From Hemileia vastatrix (taxonomy: Eukaryota; Basidiomycota; Pucciniomycetes; Pucciniales; Zaghouaniaceae): a stretch of DNA of 64,000 bases. This document shows, in pieces, positions 1 to 10,689 of this stretch; positions within the stretch are counted from its first letter, which is position 1, and each line of letters starts with the position of its first letter. The notes under the pieces are model-generated. The model ran no database searches. It was not told the DNA's origin and saw only the letters and a program-made list of their open reading frames with translations. The stretch spans positions 5,103,001 through 5,167,000 of the forward strand of contig JASXTE010000008.1 of the NCBI GenBank assembly GCA_030280995.1, read 5' to 3'. Position numbers and translations under genes: made by a program.

Positions 1-2
1 AT

Positions 3-365
3 CAACCATATGATTTTTCCACTGACCTGATTCCAGGCTCATCTACTCAATTTAGTTGCATAATGAAATTTTCAGCCTTGAAGTCAACTATGATAAAAAA
101 GATGATTGATGAAAACTTGAAGAATTGCTTCATTAGAGAATCAAAATATCCCTGGGCAACCAATGTAATTTTCGCAGGTGAAAAGGATGGATTATTGAGA
201 CCATGCATATATTTCAGAAGGTCCAATGGGCTGAAATTCAAGAGCAGATATCCCCTTTCTCTGACCAGTGATCAAATTGAAAGTCTTCAGGGTGCAGAGA
301 TTTTCACATCCCTAGATCTCATGAAATGTTACCACAACATACGTGTAAAAAAGGGGGACAAACAC
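3..365 (+). pseudogene. Gy-0 reverse transcriptase, N-terminal part (old Ty3/gypsy)
   Basis: Open in frame from position 3 to the Gy-1 insertion at 366. It reads the start of a Ty3/gypsy reverse transcriptase: an entry segment (YDFSTDLIPGS), then the usual order of RT blocks, including ENLKNCFIRESKYPWA, a DGLLRPCIYFRR block (family form DGxLRxCVDYRxLN) and FTSLDLMKCYHNIRVKKGD (family form FTKLDLxxGYxxIRI). It begins before the window, so gag and protease are not visible. The frame continues at 9560 after Gy-1, whose TSD AACAC lies at 361-365 and 9555-9559. This family is more diverged from Gy-1/Gy-2 than those are from each other. It is a fragment of a dead element; the family assignment is secure and the exact clade is not. 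Confidence 0.85.
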
Positions 366-1551
366 TGTCAGCCAGGCTATCTCAGGAGTCCAGTAATTTA
401 TACAATAGATTACTGTAATCATATAGAGGAACAACTTTATGTAAATACAAAAAATTATTTAAATAAAATTATAAATATTTTGTGCATAAATAAAATAAAT
501 ATTATACTTAATTTTATTATTAAATAAATTGTATTACATAAACAAATATAATATTCTATAATATCATGGCGTAATTTGTATGTATAAATAAATTATTCAA
601 AATTATATTATAAGTGGAAATTTAGTTTACACTGTAATTACAATTTTAATAATAACATTTATAAAAACTAAATACAACTTATTATATAATAATATCCATC
701 AATATTTGGTGCTTCCTTGACCCTTAATTGGGTCACTAATATTACTAAATTAATTTAATATGATTAAATTTAATTGCTCATGTTATAAATATTCCTGAAT
801 TAATTTAATTAGTTGTCCAATTAATTTAATAGTTAATTTACTTAAAATAGTTAACTTACCATTGCTTATACTAAGTGAAGATTATTTAAACACCTAAAAA
901 TAATTCCTTTTATTTTAATTATACTTTTTTTAGCTATTTTTATTCCCTCTTTAGAATCCTTTCTCATAGTTCTTATTTTCCATACTCACGTAGTTATTTG
1001 TTATATTAATTTTATTCTTTTTTAGAAATATCTGATGGAAACAAATATTTGCTTAATCACGGATTTATTTTAATTGTTTTTTAATAAAATTTGTTAATTA
1101 TTTCTTTAACTTCATTTTACTTTTGTAATTATATTTGTAGCGCTCTAGAGGGTCCTCTTGCCTATAAAAGGGCTTTAGAAGTCTCTCTGGTAGCTCATCA
1201 CTTTCTATAAACTCACTAATCATATTTTAAATATATTATTTTTATTTATTATTTTTATTAGTTCTATATATCTAATTAAAATACTATCTAAATAACTATA
1301 TGTTGTTTTAAGTCTATTATTACTATCATTGACAGTTGCGCATTGAATAATAACTATTAATTATAATATACTGCAATATAAATAAGTCTTTAAAGTTTTT
1401 GTCAACTCTTCAAAATTCTCTTGTCGTACTCTCTTCTCAATTACAAATATTTTATTTTTATTATTCATAATAATACTATATTATAATTTTTTTATTCTCT
1501 TGTCCTTTTTTCCTTTTCTTTTCCTCCATTCTTCTAGACGACCGGCTGATA
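366..1551 (+). repeat. Gy-1 5' LTR
   Basis: Starts TGTCAGCCAGGCTA and ends CTTCTAGACGACCGGCTGATA, so the ends are inverted repeats TGTCAGCC/GGCTGATA. A hairpin CAGTAAT...ATTACTG lies just inside the start. TATAAAAG at 1163-1170, after GAGGGTCCTCTTGCC, is the probable core promoter. The copy at 8387-9554 is nearly identical apart from an ~18-bp deletion near 8470 and scattered substitutions. Confidence 0.93.
1163..1170 (+). promoter_or_regulatory. TATA box of Gy-1 5' LTR
   Basis: TATAAAAG, about 800 bp into the LTR. The same context (CCTNTTGCCTATAAAAG or CCTGTCTATAAAAA) recurs in the 3' LTR at 9166, in Gy-2 at 50867 and, diverged, in the solo LTRs, which supports its being the U3/R promoter element. 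The transcription start is not determined. Confidence 0.6.
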
Positions 1552-2222
1552 ATTGAGGGCCTCTCCGAACGACGACAACAACACCTTGCGACAAACGAAA
1601 AAGCGCACAGACCACCCAAGCCAAAAAGTAAACTTTTTGCCGCAACCGTGTTTCGAACTTGGGTTCGATAGTTTAGGTTTATATTAAATTAAATTATATA
1701 TTATTCTGAAGTGATTTTACAATCACTATAGTTAGTTCACCTTTGCACCTCTCACTCATAGTACTATATTTTTACTGCAATAACAGTGTTTGTGGCTTAA
1801 TTGCTGACTCACTGAGTGTAAGTTTTCGTTATATTAATTTTTTTTTTCCTAGTTGACCATAATAGAGTAAAAATCTTAGTCCTAGAAGACAATAAAATAT
1901 TTAATAAATTATTAAATTAAATTTATTATTATTTTTTGAATATTGGTTGACAATAATAGTACTCAGTACTTAGTCCCAATTTTACCATTGAATTAATTTT
2001 GGTATTAATTATTTTGGTTGACTTCTTAAACCTTATTGGTTGGTCCCATTTTAATTGTTATTAATTCTTAATAATTGTAATTTCATTTATTTGTATTACA
2101 TTTTATTTTATAATAAATTGATTTTTAATAAAAAAAGTTTTTTAAATCCAATCGATTATATTTTATTTTGAATAAACAATTTATATCTGAATTAATTTTG
2201 ATTCTCCTTTTCACAGTCTTAA
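1552..2222 (+). promoter_or_regulatory. Gy-1 leader with primer-site candidate and repeated motif
   Basis: Untranslated leader between LTR and ORF1. The primer-binding site should be the first bases (ATTGAGGGCCTCTCC; Gy-2 has ACTGGGGGCCTCTCC, which contains the TGG expected of a tRNA CCA complement). The tRNA is not identified. Three diverged copies of GTTGAC...CTTAGTCC lie near 1853-1886, 1945-1978 and 2018-2050; the first is closely matched in Gy-2 and in Gy-3. No coding potential is visible. Confidence 0.6.
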
Positions 2223-2865
2223 ATGTCCAGTAGTTTGGCTAAATACATGGATAACTTACATGTGGATGAGAATGAAGTGGATGTTGTCACTGAATCTGTA
2301 GGTTCTCCCAAAGTATCTTACAAAAAAAATTCAGCTGACAAAAAACCTTCAGGATGTAGAAATGTCAGGAGAAGTGACAAACCCCTCTCACCTAAAAACT
2401 CTGAAGGAAGTAAAACCACAGGTACATCAGGAAAATCCACTCAGAGGTATAAAAATTAAAAAGATTCCTCTAGCACAGCAGGTAAACAATCTGTCAAGCC
2501 ATATAGAGGAACTGAGAGCAGAAAGCATGAAGTACAAGGCAAGGGTAGACACACTCTGGAAGCAGATTCAGGATCTTTTAAATCCCAAACAGGGTCAACC
2601 TCCTCATTTCCCAGCTTCCCAACCTCAGCCTCAACCTCAGGCCAGTAAGGCATCCAGCCCCCTCAACCAAAATAAAGGCATTCTGAAAGTGGAACAATGG
2701 AAATGGCATTACTTAATGACCCACTACCAACAGAATGTACAACAACCAGCTCAACACCCTGGCCCATCCAGGACACCAAACTACAATACATCTCATCAGC
2801 ACCATCCTTATCAGGGGGGCAGAAGAAAGAATGCACAGGGGAAGTTTCCTCCCTTCTCATGGTAA
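2223..2865 (+). CDS. Gy-1 ORF1: spliced coiled-coil, basic-tailed protein (195 aa)
   Basis: Exon 1 is 2223-2297 (ATG to codon 25), the intron 2298-2352 (GTAGGT...CTTCAG, 55 nt, phase 0, branch-like CTGAC 18 nt before its end) and exon 2 2353-2865, ending in Trp and TAA. The joined frame has no stop. Seen: an acidic N-terminus, then a heptad-like helix (about residues 65-97, QQVNNLSSHIEELRAESM and following), a Pro/Gln-rich linker, a WKWHYLMTHYQQ segment and a basic tail (HHPYQGGRRKN). The same exon structure occurs in Gy-2 and in diverged Gy-3, including the DVEM/DIEM junction residues. The role is unknown; an RNA-binding or Gag-accessory protein is an inference. The last codons overlap the ORF2 start (ATGGTAA). 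Alternatively, the first exon read without splicing joins the ORF2 frame, but that frame has three stops here. Confidence 0.65.
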
Positions 2866-3778
2866 GTAATTTGTTTGATAAGCACCTTGGTATATATAAT
2901 AACAAACCTTCTTCAGGTAATAATGTGGACCCTGAAAGAACAGTTAAACCTTTGAAGAGACAACATCCTTTAATAAGTAGCCCCATTGATGTAATTAGTA
3001 AATTATCATTTGATGAACCTTTACATTTGACTTCTACTTATTTAATTAACCCTTCTCTTGCAATCAAGAATGATTCTGTTTCCCCTGAAGTTTACACTTT
3101 ACTTGAGAAAACTTCTGAAGAAATATTGAAAGATACTCTTGATTTTAATGTTGTGAAAGATAAAAATTTGAGAGATTTGTTAATACATGAGAGTGATAGA
3201 TTAAATAATTTGCATTTACATTGCAAAGTGAGTTCTTCTGTCCAAGACACTGCTTATTTCAAATTGAAAGACACATTAAATAATGTCCTGGCTCAACAAA
3301 AGTCTATTAAAGCTGACCACAAATCACTTTCAGATAAATATATTCACCTACACAAAACTGTTGATAATCTAAAAGAAGAAAATACTACTTTAAATAATGA
3401 CAATATGCTTTTGCACAGTTAATTAAAAAAATTGAAAATTGATTCTCAGAATTTGAGTAATAAATGCTCTGCAGATGAGGACAGAAATGTTTTATCTATT
3501 TCTAGGATTAATGATCAACTATCTTACATTCCTGATTTGAGAAATAAATTATCTGACCTGGAGAAATTATTTTCTGCATTACAAACTGTCTAGGCTACTC
3601 ATTATCATGAATTAAAAAATAGTGCTAAAACTGCTGTTGATCTTAATAATAATAATCCTGAACAGAGTAGTCCTTCTCTCCCTTGTAATGTACCAATTTT
3701 ACCAGCTGAGATTCATTCTGAAAAATCTATTGCATCAAACAGAAAGAAGTTTAATTCTCACCATGAGCCAGCTTCCTC
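2859..3778 (+). pseudogene. Gy-1 ORF2, Gag N-terminal coiled-coil region
   Basis: ATG at 2859 overlaps the ORF1 stop. The frame runs into Gag-Pol and is interrupted by TAA at 3421-3423 and TAG near 3592; Gy-2 has Glu and Gln there. The protein is rich in Leu, Lys, Asp and Asn and has long helical stretches (LKDTLNNVLAQQKSIKADH, LHKTVDNLKEENTTLNNDN) likely to form coiled coils, ahead of the capsid domain. Such a long helical N-terminus is unusual for a chromovirus Gag. The alternative, that GTAAGT at 2862 is a splice donor, gives no open frame when joined to the CAG at 2914-2916. Confidence 0.6.
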
Positions 3779-3779
3779 T

Positions 3780-5084
3780 GTGAATATTGAAATATCTGAA
3801 CACCTTTCAAGACTTCAGGAACTGATAACCTTGAATAATTCAAACCATAGGATGGAACATTCCAGTAGCCAGAAAAATTGGCCTAAGTTGGATCAATATC
3901 CTACCTTTGATGGTGATTCTTCATCTGATTGGCAACACTTTATACAAAGGATTGATAATTTAAAGAGATCTTATAAACTACCTGATGAGGAAATTGTTTC
4001 TAAGCTAATTTCTTTATTTTCCAATGTAGCCTTGTTGTGGTATGAGTCTGTTCTATTGGATAATAACCATTATACATGGAATGAGTGGAAATCCTTGATT
4101 GAAAATCAATTTGTTGGTTCAAAATTTAGGTTGGCTCAGCAAAGACTGTATGAGAATACTAGATATATATCCTCCTCTGTTGAAAAACCCATTATTTTTC
4201 TGATGAAAGTAACAAAGATCCTGAGAGCAATTGATCCAAAGATGGATTATGATATTTGGAGAGATAAAATCTTGTATAATTTGCCAAATTCTCTTAGAGA
4301 TTTAATTGTAGCTAGGACTGAGCATGTGAGGGAACATTCTTCTTTCATTAATATTTGTAGTGAGGTACTACTCAACCATAGATATGAACCTAAGAATTAC
4401 CTTGATAAACCATATAATGATCAGAATAAACCCTCTACAAAGCCCCCAGAAAAATCTGGTAGACCCTCTGCACCAGTTGCACCTAAAAAATATGCAACAA
4501 ATACTTGTTATAAGTGTAACAAACCATGGAAAAAGGGTCATGTTTGTGACAAGAAAATTAATCTTGTTGAACGCAATGAGGACACTAATGAAGTTGAAAT
4601 GAATGTCAATGATTCTTCTAGTGACTGTGAAAGTAATATATCCTATGACAATGAATCCAGTAAAGATGTTTTCATGTTGGAACAAGATGTCCATTATTTA
4701 GATAATATATCTGAAGAATGTTTATTGGATTTATCTTCAGTAGAAAATGCTGAGATAATTAAAGATATTACTAAAAATCCTATAGCCATATCCCCTTTGA
4801 AGGCACCTGTTATCATTAATGGTAAAAATGTTGATTTAGTTCTTGATTCTGGTTCTGGAGGAAGTGTAGTGTCTGAGAAAGCTTTAGCTTCAGTAGACAA
4901 TGATTATCTGAATAAATTATTACCTATAACTTCTAAAAAATGGAGAGGGTATGGTTCTACCTTAATTCCTATTGGCAAATACAAAACCTCTGTATTCTTC
5001 AAATATAATGGTGGTTTTGTCAGAGCTATTTGTGAGTTTGTGGTTATGAAAAATGATAATTTGAGCAATTGGTTTATGATGTGA
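3780..5084 (+). pseudogene. Gy-1 Gag capsid, zinc knuckle and aspartic protease
   Basis: Continues the ORF2 frame. The capsid-like Retrotrans_gag domain covers about 3870-4380 (WPKLDQYPTFDGD; LWYESVLLDNNHYTWNEWKSL; QFVGSKFRLAQQRLYENTRY). A variant knuckle CX2CX7HXC lies at 4506-4547 (CYKCNKPWKKGHVC), the form seen in some plant and fungal gypsy elements instead of CX2CX4HX4C. An acidic linker precedes the retropepsin motif DSGS at 4845-4856, where Gy-2 keeps the usual DSGA. TGA at 5082-5084 ends it; Gy-2 has Gly. The polyprotein would form the particle and cleave itself; this copy is dead. Confidence 0.85.
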
Positions 5085-5955
5085 AATGATATTTTGACCA
5101 TGTTTGGTGTGAAATTAGACCCAGCAAATAATTGCTTCACCTTGGGATTGAATGGCAAAAGAAAATTCAAAATTTCCTCCGCTAGAAAACCTTCTGGGCA
5201 TCTGTTAAAGTCTTCTAACTCACTAATCCAGTGTAAAGGCAGACCAACATTTGAGATGGATGATTTATTAAATGAAATAAATACTGCTTCATTTGGTGAT
5301 CATTTAACTATTGAAGAAAAGGATTCTATTATTGCCTCAATTACTTCTTTCCCTATGGCTTTTGCTCATGGTTCTCATGTCTTAGGAAGTGTTCAGGAAG
5401 AAATGAAAATTACATTATCCTGTGACTTGAATGATATTCCTCCTACTCTTAGGAAAAAACCATATCCTGCTTCTCCAACAAAAAGAAAGGATATTGAAGA
5501 TAACATTGCCACATTATTAAAAATGAACATCATTGAAAAAGTGGATGTCACCTCCCAATATTGTGTCATCTCCCCAGTCTTGATTTCTTATGAAAAAGAT
5601 AAAGCTAGATTATGTGGATATTACAGGGCATTAAACACTTATACTGTTGATGATATTTATCCGTTACCCAGAATTACTTCAATTCATGCTACCTTTCAAG
5701 GTGCTAAATTTCTGTGTTGTCTGGATGGAAACAAAGGGTATCATCAAGTTCCAGTTGAGAAAAATTCTCAGAATTTTTTACTTATTGCTACTCATATGGG
5801 AATATATAAGTATATTAGAATGCCATTTGGCCCCAAAAAACCCCTTCAGTTTTCCAAAAAGTCATGGATAACACTTTCCATCAGGAAATCATTGAAGGAT
5901 GGCTCATGGTGTATATTGATGATATCATAGTTTTTTCTAAAACTTTGATGAATAT
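5085..5955 (+). pseudogene. Gy-1 reverse transcriptase
   Basis: Follows the TGA at 5082. After the protease tail come RT blocks: LRKKPYPASPTKRKDIEDNI, VISPVLISYEKDKARLCGYY (sister copy GDYRALN), LDGNKGYHQVPV and MPFGPK. A one-base deletion in the C/A run near 5838 shifts the frame so that the catalytic YIDD (5912-5923) is in another frame, and a second deletion near 5946 shifts it again. RT copies the element RNA to DNA in the cytoplasmic particle; this copy cannot. Confidence 0.88.
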
Positions 5956-7038
5956 ATGGTTCACTTGAATAGAGTTTTTCAAAAAATGGATGAAATCAAT
6001 ATGACCTTGTCCTTGAAAAAGTGTAAATTTGGTTTTCAATCTTTTAAAGTCCTTGGCCATGTTGTGTCAGGCCTACAAATTTGTGTAGACCAAAACAAAG
6101 TTTCTGCAATTCAAAATGTGAAAGCACCAACTTCTGTAAGAGAGATCCAAAGTTTTTTGGGTATGTGTGGCTATTACAGGCAATATATTAAAAATTATCA
6201 GGTTATAGCCTTACCTCTTACCAAACTCTCTAGGAAAGATGTTGCATTCATCTGGAATAGTGACTTTCAAAAAGCTTTTGATACTTTAAAAAGTTGCTTA
6301 ATGACAACCCCTATCTTATCTCTTCCAGACTTTAACAAACCATTTGTCCGGTATACAGATGCTAGTTTTGTTGGTCTGGGTGCTGCCTTACACCAGAAAC
6401 AAATTATTAATGATAAAACCTCAGAAGTTGTAATTTGTTATATTTCAAGAACCTTGAGAAATAGTGAATTGAAATATGGTGCCACTCAATTAGAGTTCTT
6501 AGCAGTTGTTTGAGCTCTTGAGAAACTTCATTACTATCTAGATTACCAACAGTTTGAATTGGTATCTGATTGTAGTGGGGTAAAGTCCCTCTTAAACCTG
6601 AAAACACCTAATAGACATATTTTCAGGTGGCAAATTGCTGTTCAAGAGTACAGAGGACGGATGACAATTATCCATAGAGCTGGAAATGTTCACTCCAATG
6701 TTGACATGTTGTCCAGACTGCCTCTGCCAAATAATTACTCCAATCGTGCTTATGTGCCTGAAGATGATACTGTTCATATCCATGGTATATTTATAGTTGA
6801 TATGGAAGAAGAGTTTTTACAATTAATACTGGATTCATATGATAAGTATTCTGATTTAAATAAATTAGTTACTATCTTAAATGATCCTAAGAATGCTTCA
6901 ATTCAAGCATTGATTAAAACTCTTCCTGAAAAATATCAAAGTACTTTGATGAAAGGAAAGTTTTCTATGGAAGATGGTTATATTTATTATAAAAGAAAAT
7001 TGACTAATTTAATTGTAATTGCCCCTTCTATGAAATAA
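5956..7038 (+). pseudogene. Gy-1 RT connection and RNase H
   Basis: Frame after the two RT deletions. It has the RT thumb (KKCKFGFQSFKVLGHVVS, SFLGMCGYYRQYI) and then RNase H: YTDASFVGLGAAL near 6354 (first catalytic Asp), CYISRTLRNSELKYGATQLE, SDCSGVKSLL, and the tail GNVHSNVDMLSRLPL (family form NxxADALSR). TGA at 6511-6513 replaces a Trp codon and TAA near 7036 replaces a Glu codon of Gy-2. Confidence 0.87.
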
Positions 7039-8376
7039 ACTATCCTCGAACTTTGTCATGATGACATATTAGCTGGTCATTTTGATCTAGAAAAAACATT
7101 GATTAGAATCAAAAACACTGCTTGGTGGGCTAATATGTCTGAAGATACAAAATTATATGTTGAATCTTGTGATTCTTGCCAAAAATCTAAAAGGTTTACA
7201 GGTAAGAGAGCAGGTTTACTACAACATATTGAAGCACCTAATGCTCCTTGGCAAATAATTAACATGGATTTTGTCACTGGCCTTTCTGTAGCAGGTAAAG
7301 ACAGTTACAACTCTTGTTGGGTGATAGTAGATAGATTCACAAAAATGTGTAAATTTATTCCAACCCACAAAGATTTATCCACAAAAGAATCAGCCTTCTT
7401 ATGGTGGTCTTCCATGTTTAATATTATTGGATTCCCAAAAGCCATTATCTCTTATAGAGATCCAAAATTTACTTCTGAGTTTTGGACCTCTTTGATGGAT
7501 ATTTGTGGCTGTGAGTTAAAGTTATCATCAGCTCATCATCATCAAACAGATGGTCTAGCTGAAAGAGTGATTCAAACTCTGGAAGATATTATCAGAAGGT
7601 ATTTTGCCTTTGGTTTAGAATATAAAGACAATGACAGATTTACTCATGACTGGGTCACTCTTTTTCCTGGTCTTGAATTTGCATATAATAGTACTGTTCA
7701 TTTTGTCACTGAGAAAAAGCCTTTTGAGCTTTGGTTAGGTTATGTCCCAAATACTCCTGCTCAGATTCTCAATAATAAATTACCTAAGTTGGAACTACAT
7801 CCTGGTGTAAAATCTTTTAAGCAAATGCAACAGCTATGCAGAAAACATGCTCAAAGCTGTATTGATAAAGCATTTGAATATGAAAAGAAAAGATGGGATA
7901 AATCCCATAAAGAATACACATTTAACAAGGGTGATGAAGTGTTGATATCTACTGTCCATTTTAATCTACAAGGTAACAACAAATTAAAAGATCCTTTTGT
8001 AGGACCATTTGTTGTTAAAAGAATGTTTGCTGATAATGCAGTAGAAGATGTATTGTATTCTTCATATGATAGAAAACATCCTGTTTTTCCCATTTCTTTG
8101 CTTAAACCTTATACTTCCAACAGTGACTTATTTCCCAAAAGAAGGAAAAGACCTAAGAAAAACCCTCAGGAAGTCACAGAAACTGCAGAAATTGATAAAA
8201 TTTTCAATGATAGAATTATCACTTCTGAAAGAGGTATTGAATATTTATTGAGATGTAAGAAGAAGTCATCTGAACATGATGCATGGATACCTGGAAAGGA
8301 AATTTCAAATCTCTCTACTCTGTTAAAAAAGTATAAAAAGAAAAAATCTTATCATTTTTTTATTGTTTTTTTTTAG
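7039..8376 (+). pseudogene. Gy-1 integrase with C-terminal chromodomain
   Basis: Zinc-binding HHCC: LCHDDILAGHF (7056-7083), then CDSCQKSK. The integrase core has MDFVTGL (first Asp, about 7264), then ISYRDPKF, where the second catalytic Asp (ISDRD in Gy-2) is Tyr, and LAERVIQTLE (Glu). The C-terminus (about 8190-8340) reads as a chromodomain: a KIFNDRI start, GIEYLLRCKKKSSEHDAWIP and ISNLSTLLKKYKKK. In chromoviruses this directs integration to marked heterochromatin. The long open stretch 7099-8376 is the best-preserved part of this copy, but the Asp-to-Tyr change would abolish strand transfer. Confidence 0.88.
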
Positions 8377-8386
8377 AGTGAGGGAG
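8376..8386 (+). promoter_or_regulatory. Gy-1 polypurine tract
   Basis: AGAGTGAGGGAG directly before the 3' LTR start at 8387; an identical tract precedes the Gy-2 3' LTR at 58089. It is the expected plus-strand primer. Confidence 0.7.
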
Positions 8387-9554
8387 TGTCAGCCAGGCTA
8401 TCTCAGGAGTCCAGTAATTTATAAAATAAATTACTTTAATCATAAAGAGGAATAACTTTATGTAAATAAAATTATAAATATTTTGTGCATAAATAAAATA
8501 AATATTATACTTAATTTTATTATTAAATAAATTGTATTACATAAACAAATATAATATTCTATAATATCATGGCGTAATTTGTATGTATAAATAAATTATT
8601 CATAATTATATTATAAGTGGAAATTTAGTTTACACTGTAATTACAATTTTAATAATAAAATTTATATAAACTAAATACAACTTATCATATAATAATATCC
8701 ATCAATATTTGGCGCTTCCTTGACCCTTAATTGTCTCACTAATATTACTAAATTAATTTAATATGATTAAATTCAAATTCTCATGTTAAAAAAATTCCTG
8801 TATTAATTTAATTAGTTGTCCAATTAATTTAATAGTTAATTTACTTGAAATAGTTAACTTACCATTGCTTATACTGAGTGAAGATTATTTAAACACCTAA
8901 AAATAATTCCTTTTATTTTAATTATACTTTTTTTAGCTATTTTTATTCCCTCTTTAGAATCCTTTCTCATAGTTCTTATTTTCCATACTCAAGTAGTTAT
9001 TTGTTATATTAATTTTATTCTTTTTTAGAAATATCTGATGGAAACAAATATTTGCTTAATCACGGATTTATTTTAATTGTTTATTAATTAAATTTGTTAA
9101 TTATTTTTTTCACTTCATTTTACTTTTGTAATTTTATTTGTAGCGCTCTAGAGGGTCCTCTTGCCTATAAAAGGGCTTTAGAAGTCTCTCTGGTAGCTCA
9201 TCACTTTCTATAAACTCACTTATCATATTTTAAATATATTATTTTTATTTATTATTTTTATTAGTTCTATATATCTAATTAAAACTCTATCTAAATAACT
9301 ATATGTTGTTTTAAGTCTATTATTACTATCATTGACAGTTGCGCATTGAATAATAACTATTAATTATAATATACTGCAATATAAATAAGTCTTTACAGTT
9401 TTTGTCAACTCTTCAAAATTCTCTTGTCGTACTCTCTTCTCAATTACAAATATTTTATTTTTATTATTCATAATAATACTATATTATAATTTTTTTATTC
9501 TCTGGTCCTTTTTTCCTTTTCTTTTCCTCCATTCTTCTAGACGACCGGCTGATA
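8387..9554 (+). repeat. Gy-1 3' LTR
   Basis: Same ends as the 5' LTR (TGTCAGCC...GGCTGATA), followed by TSD AACAC at 9555-9559. TATAAAAG at 9166-9173. Confidence 0.93.
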
Positions 9555-9559
9555 AACAC

Positions 9560-10435
9560 AAACTGGTGTCTTTCAATAAACTTGGTCAATTGAATGGTTG
9601 GTCATGCCTTTTGGTCCATGCAATGCACTCACTACTTTCCACCACTTCACCAATAGCATCTTCATAGATAATATAGGGATAGATTTGGAAGTGTATCTAG
9701 ACAAAATCTTGATTTACTTCAGATAAATGAAGGCTCACCAGATATGTGTGAAAGATTGTTTTCAGCACTTGGGAGAGGTGCAAGTATGGTGAAAACTGGA
9801 AAAAAAGTTTCTTCTAAAAAAGTGAAATCCCCTATCTTGGAATTATAATTACATAGGAGAGAGTGAAGATAGACCAGGAGATAGTAGAGGCAGTACCAGA
9901 GTGGCCAAAACAGTGTCATTAAAGGATCTCCAGTCATTTTTTGGATTTTCAATTTTTTCCCACCAGTTTATTGAAACTTATTCTCCTATCTTATGACAAC
10001 TACACAAACTCACAAAAAAGAAGCCAAATTCACATTGACAATTATCGAACACTATGCTTTTAACTACCTGAAAAGAAAATCTGTGATGGCCCTAATTCTT
10101 GAACTCCCAGACTTACTAAAGAAATTTTTTCTAGAATGTGACTGCTCAGATTTTGCACTAGGCACTGTATCATCCCAATATGATTCCAAAAATGTCTTAC
10201 ACACAGTAGCATATTTGTCATGTACAATATTGGGTTTTGAATTGAACTAAGAAATCTACAATAAAGAGCTACCTCTATTAGTAGAAGCTTTATTCACCTG
10301 AAACCACTACTTGGAAGGAGGGCCACACTGTTTTCAAGTTATAATCTATACAGATCAGAAAATCATGAAAAAATCCCTGACAAAAAAAAGCTGTCAAAAA
10401 GGCAAGCACACTGGGTGGAGCTTTTAAGTAACATT
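9560..10435 (+). pseudogene. Gy-0 RT C-terminus and RNase H
   Basis: Resumes Gy-0 after Gy-1. LVSFNKLGQL and the MPFGPCNALTTFHHFTNSIF block are RT. The catalytic box reads VYLDKILIYF, so the second Asp of YLDD is lost. SLKDLQSFFGF is the thumb. RNase H follows: LECDCSDFALGT, VAYLSCTILGFELN, EIYNKELPLLVEAL and HYLEGG. Several frameshifts and stops. The CACTA-like element enters at 10436 inside the codons after ELLS, and the frame picks up at 20905. Confidence 0.82.
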
Positions 10436-10476
10436 CACCACGGGAAATCTGGGGGTGAACTGCTAGCAGTTCCCTC
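10436..10476 (+). repeat. Terminal inverted repeat, outer end of Cac-L
   Basis: CACCACGGGAAATCTGGGGG followed by TGAACTGCTAGCAGTTCCC. Contains the inner palindrome CTGCTAGCAG. Matches 20864-20904 in inverse, and 40785-40825. Confidence 0.8.
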
Positions 10477-10479
10477 TTT

Positions 10480-10680
10480 TTGAAACTATCAGGAATTTGT
10501 CAGGAAACTGTTGGGAAACCATCCTGAAACTGTCAGAAAGATGTTTTTAAATCTGATGAAAAATCATTGAAAAAATAAACTGTCACAGATTGAATCCAGA
10601 ACAATCCCTCCTTGAGCAGAGCTTAAGAACCACATTGAACATCAGTTAATCTCAGGTTTAGCAAAAGGTTCAACAACATC
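10480..10680 (+). repeat. Subterminal repeats of Cac-L
   Basis: Diverged copies of CTGTCAGGAAA / CTGTTGGGAAACC / CTGAAACTGTCAG, 10-20 bp apart. CACTA transposases bind short subterminal repeats, so these are candidate binding sites. The same stretch occurs inverted at 40640-40780. Confidence 0.5.
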
Positions 10681-10689
10681 ACTTAGCAT

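Larger units (their letters stand above)
366..9554 (+). mobile_element. Gy-1: full-length Ty3/gypsy chromovirus, degenerate
   Basis: A 9.19-kb LTR retrotransposon with both LTRs (366-1551, 8387-9554) and a 5-bp TSD AACAC on each side. Order: LTR, leader, intron-containing ORF1, Gag, protease, RT, RNase H, integrase, chromodomain, purine tract, LTR. It is inserted in the RT of Gy-0. Domain order RT-RH-IN plus a C-terminal chromodomain makes it a chromovirus. In-frame stops (3421, 3592, 5082, 6511, 7036 region) and two one-base deletions in RT (near 5838 and 5946) mean this copy cannot encode a full polyprotein. Its sister Gy-2 has sense codons at these places. Confidence 0.95.

Noticed and set aside
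1590..1690. tRNA-like GGGTTCGATAG in the Gy-1 leader
   Set aside because: Resembles a T-arm, but no acceptor or anticodon stem can be formed around it, and the Gy-3 counterpart is not conserved in that sense.
2862..2916. A second intron, GTAAGT...CTTCAG, between ORF1 and ORF2
   Set aside because: Splicing gives Trp-stop again for ORF1 and an early stop for ORF2. The stretch is translatable and similar in Gy-3 (MVS...PSGN), so it is more likely coding.
366..9554. RIP-type mutation as cause of decay
   Set aside because: Many stops come from transversions and the sister copies remain very similar; no consistent CpA-to-TpA signal could be judged by eye.
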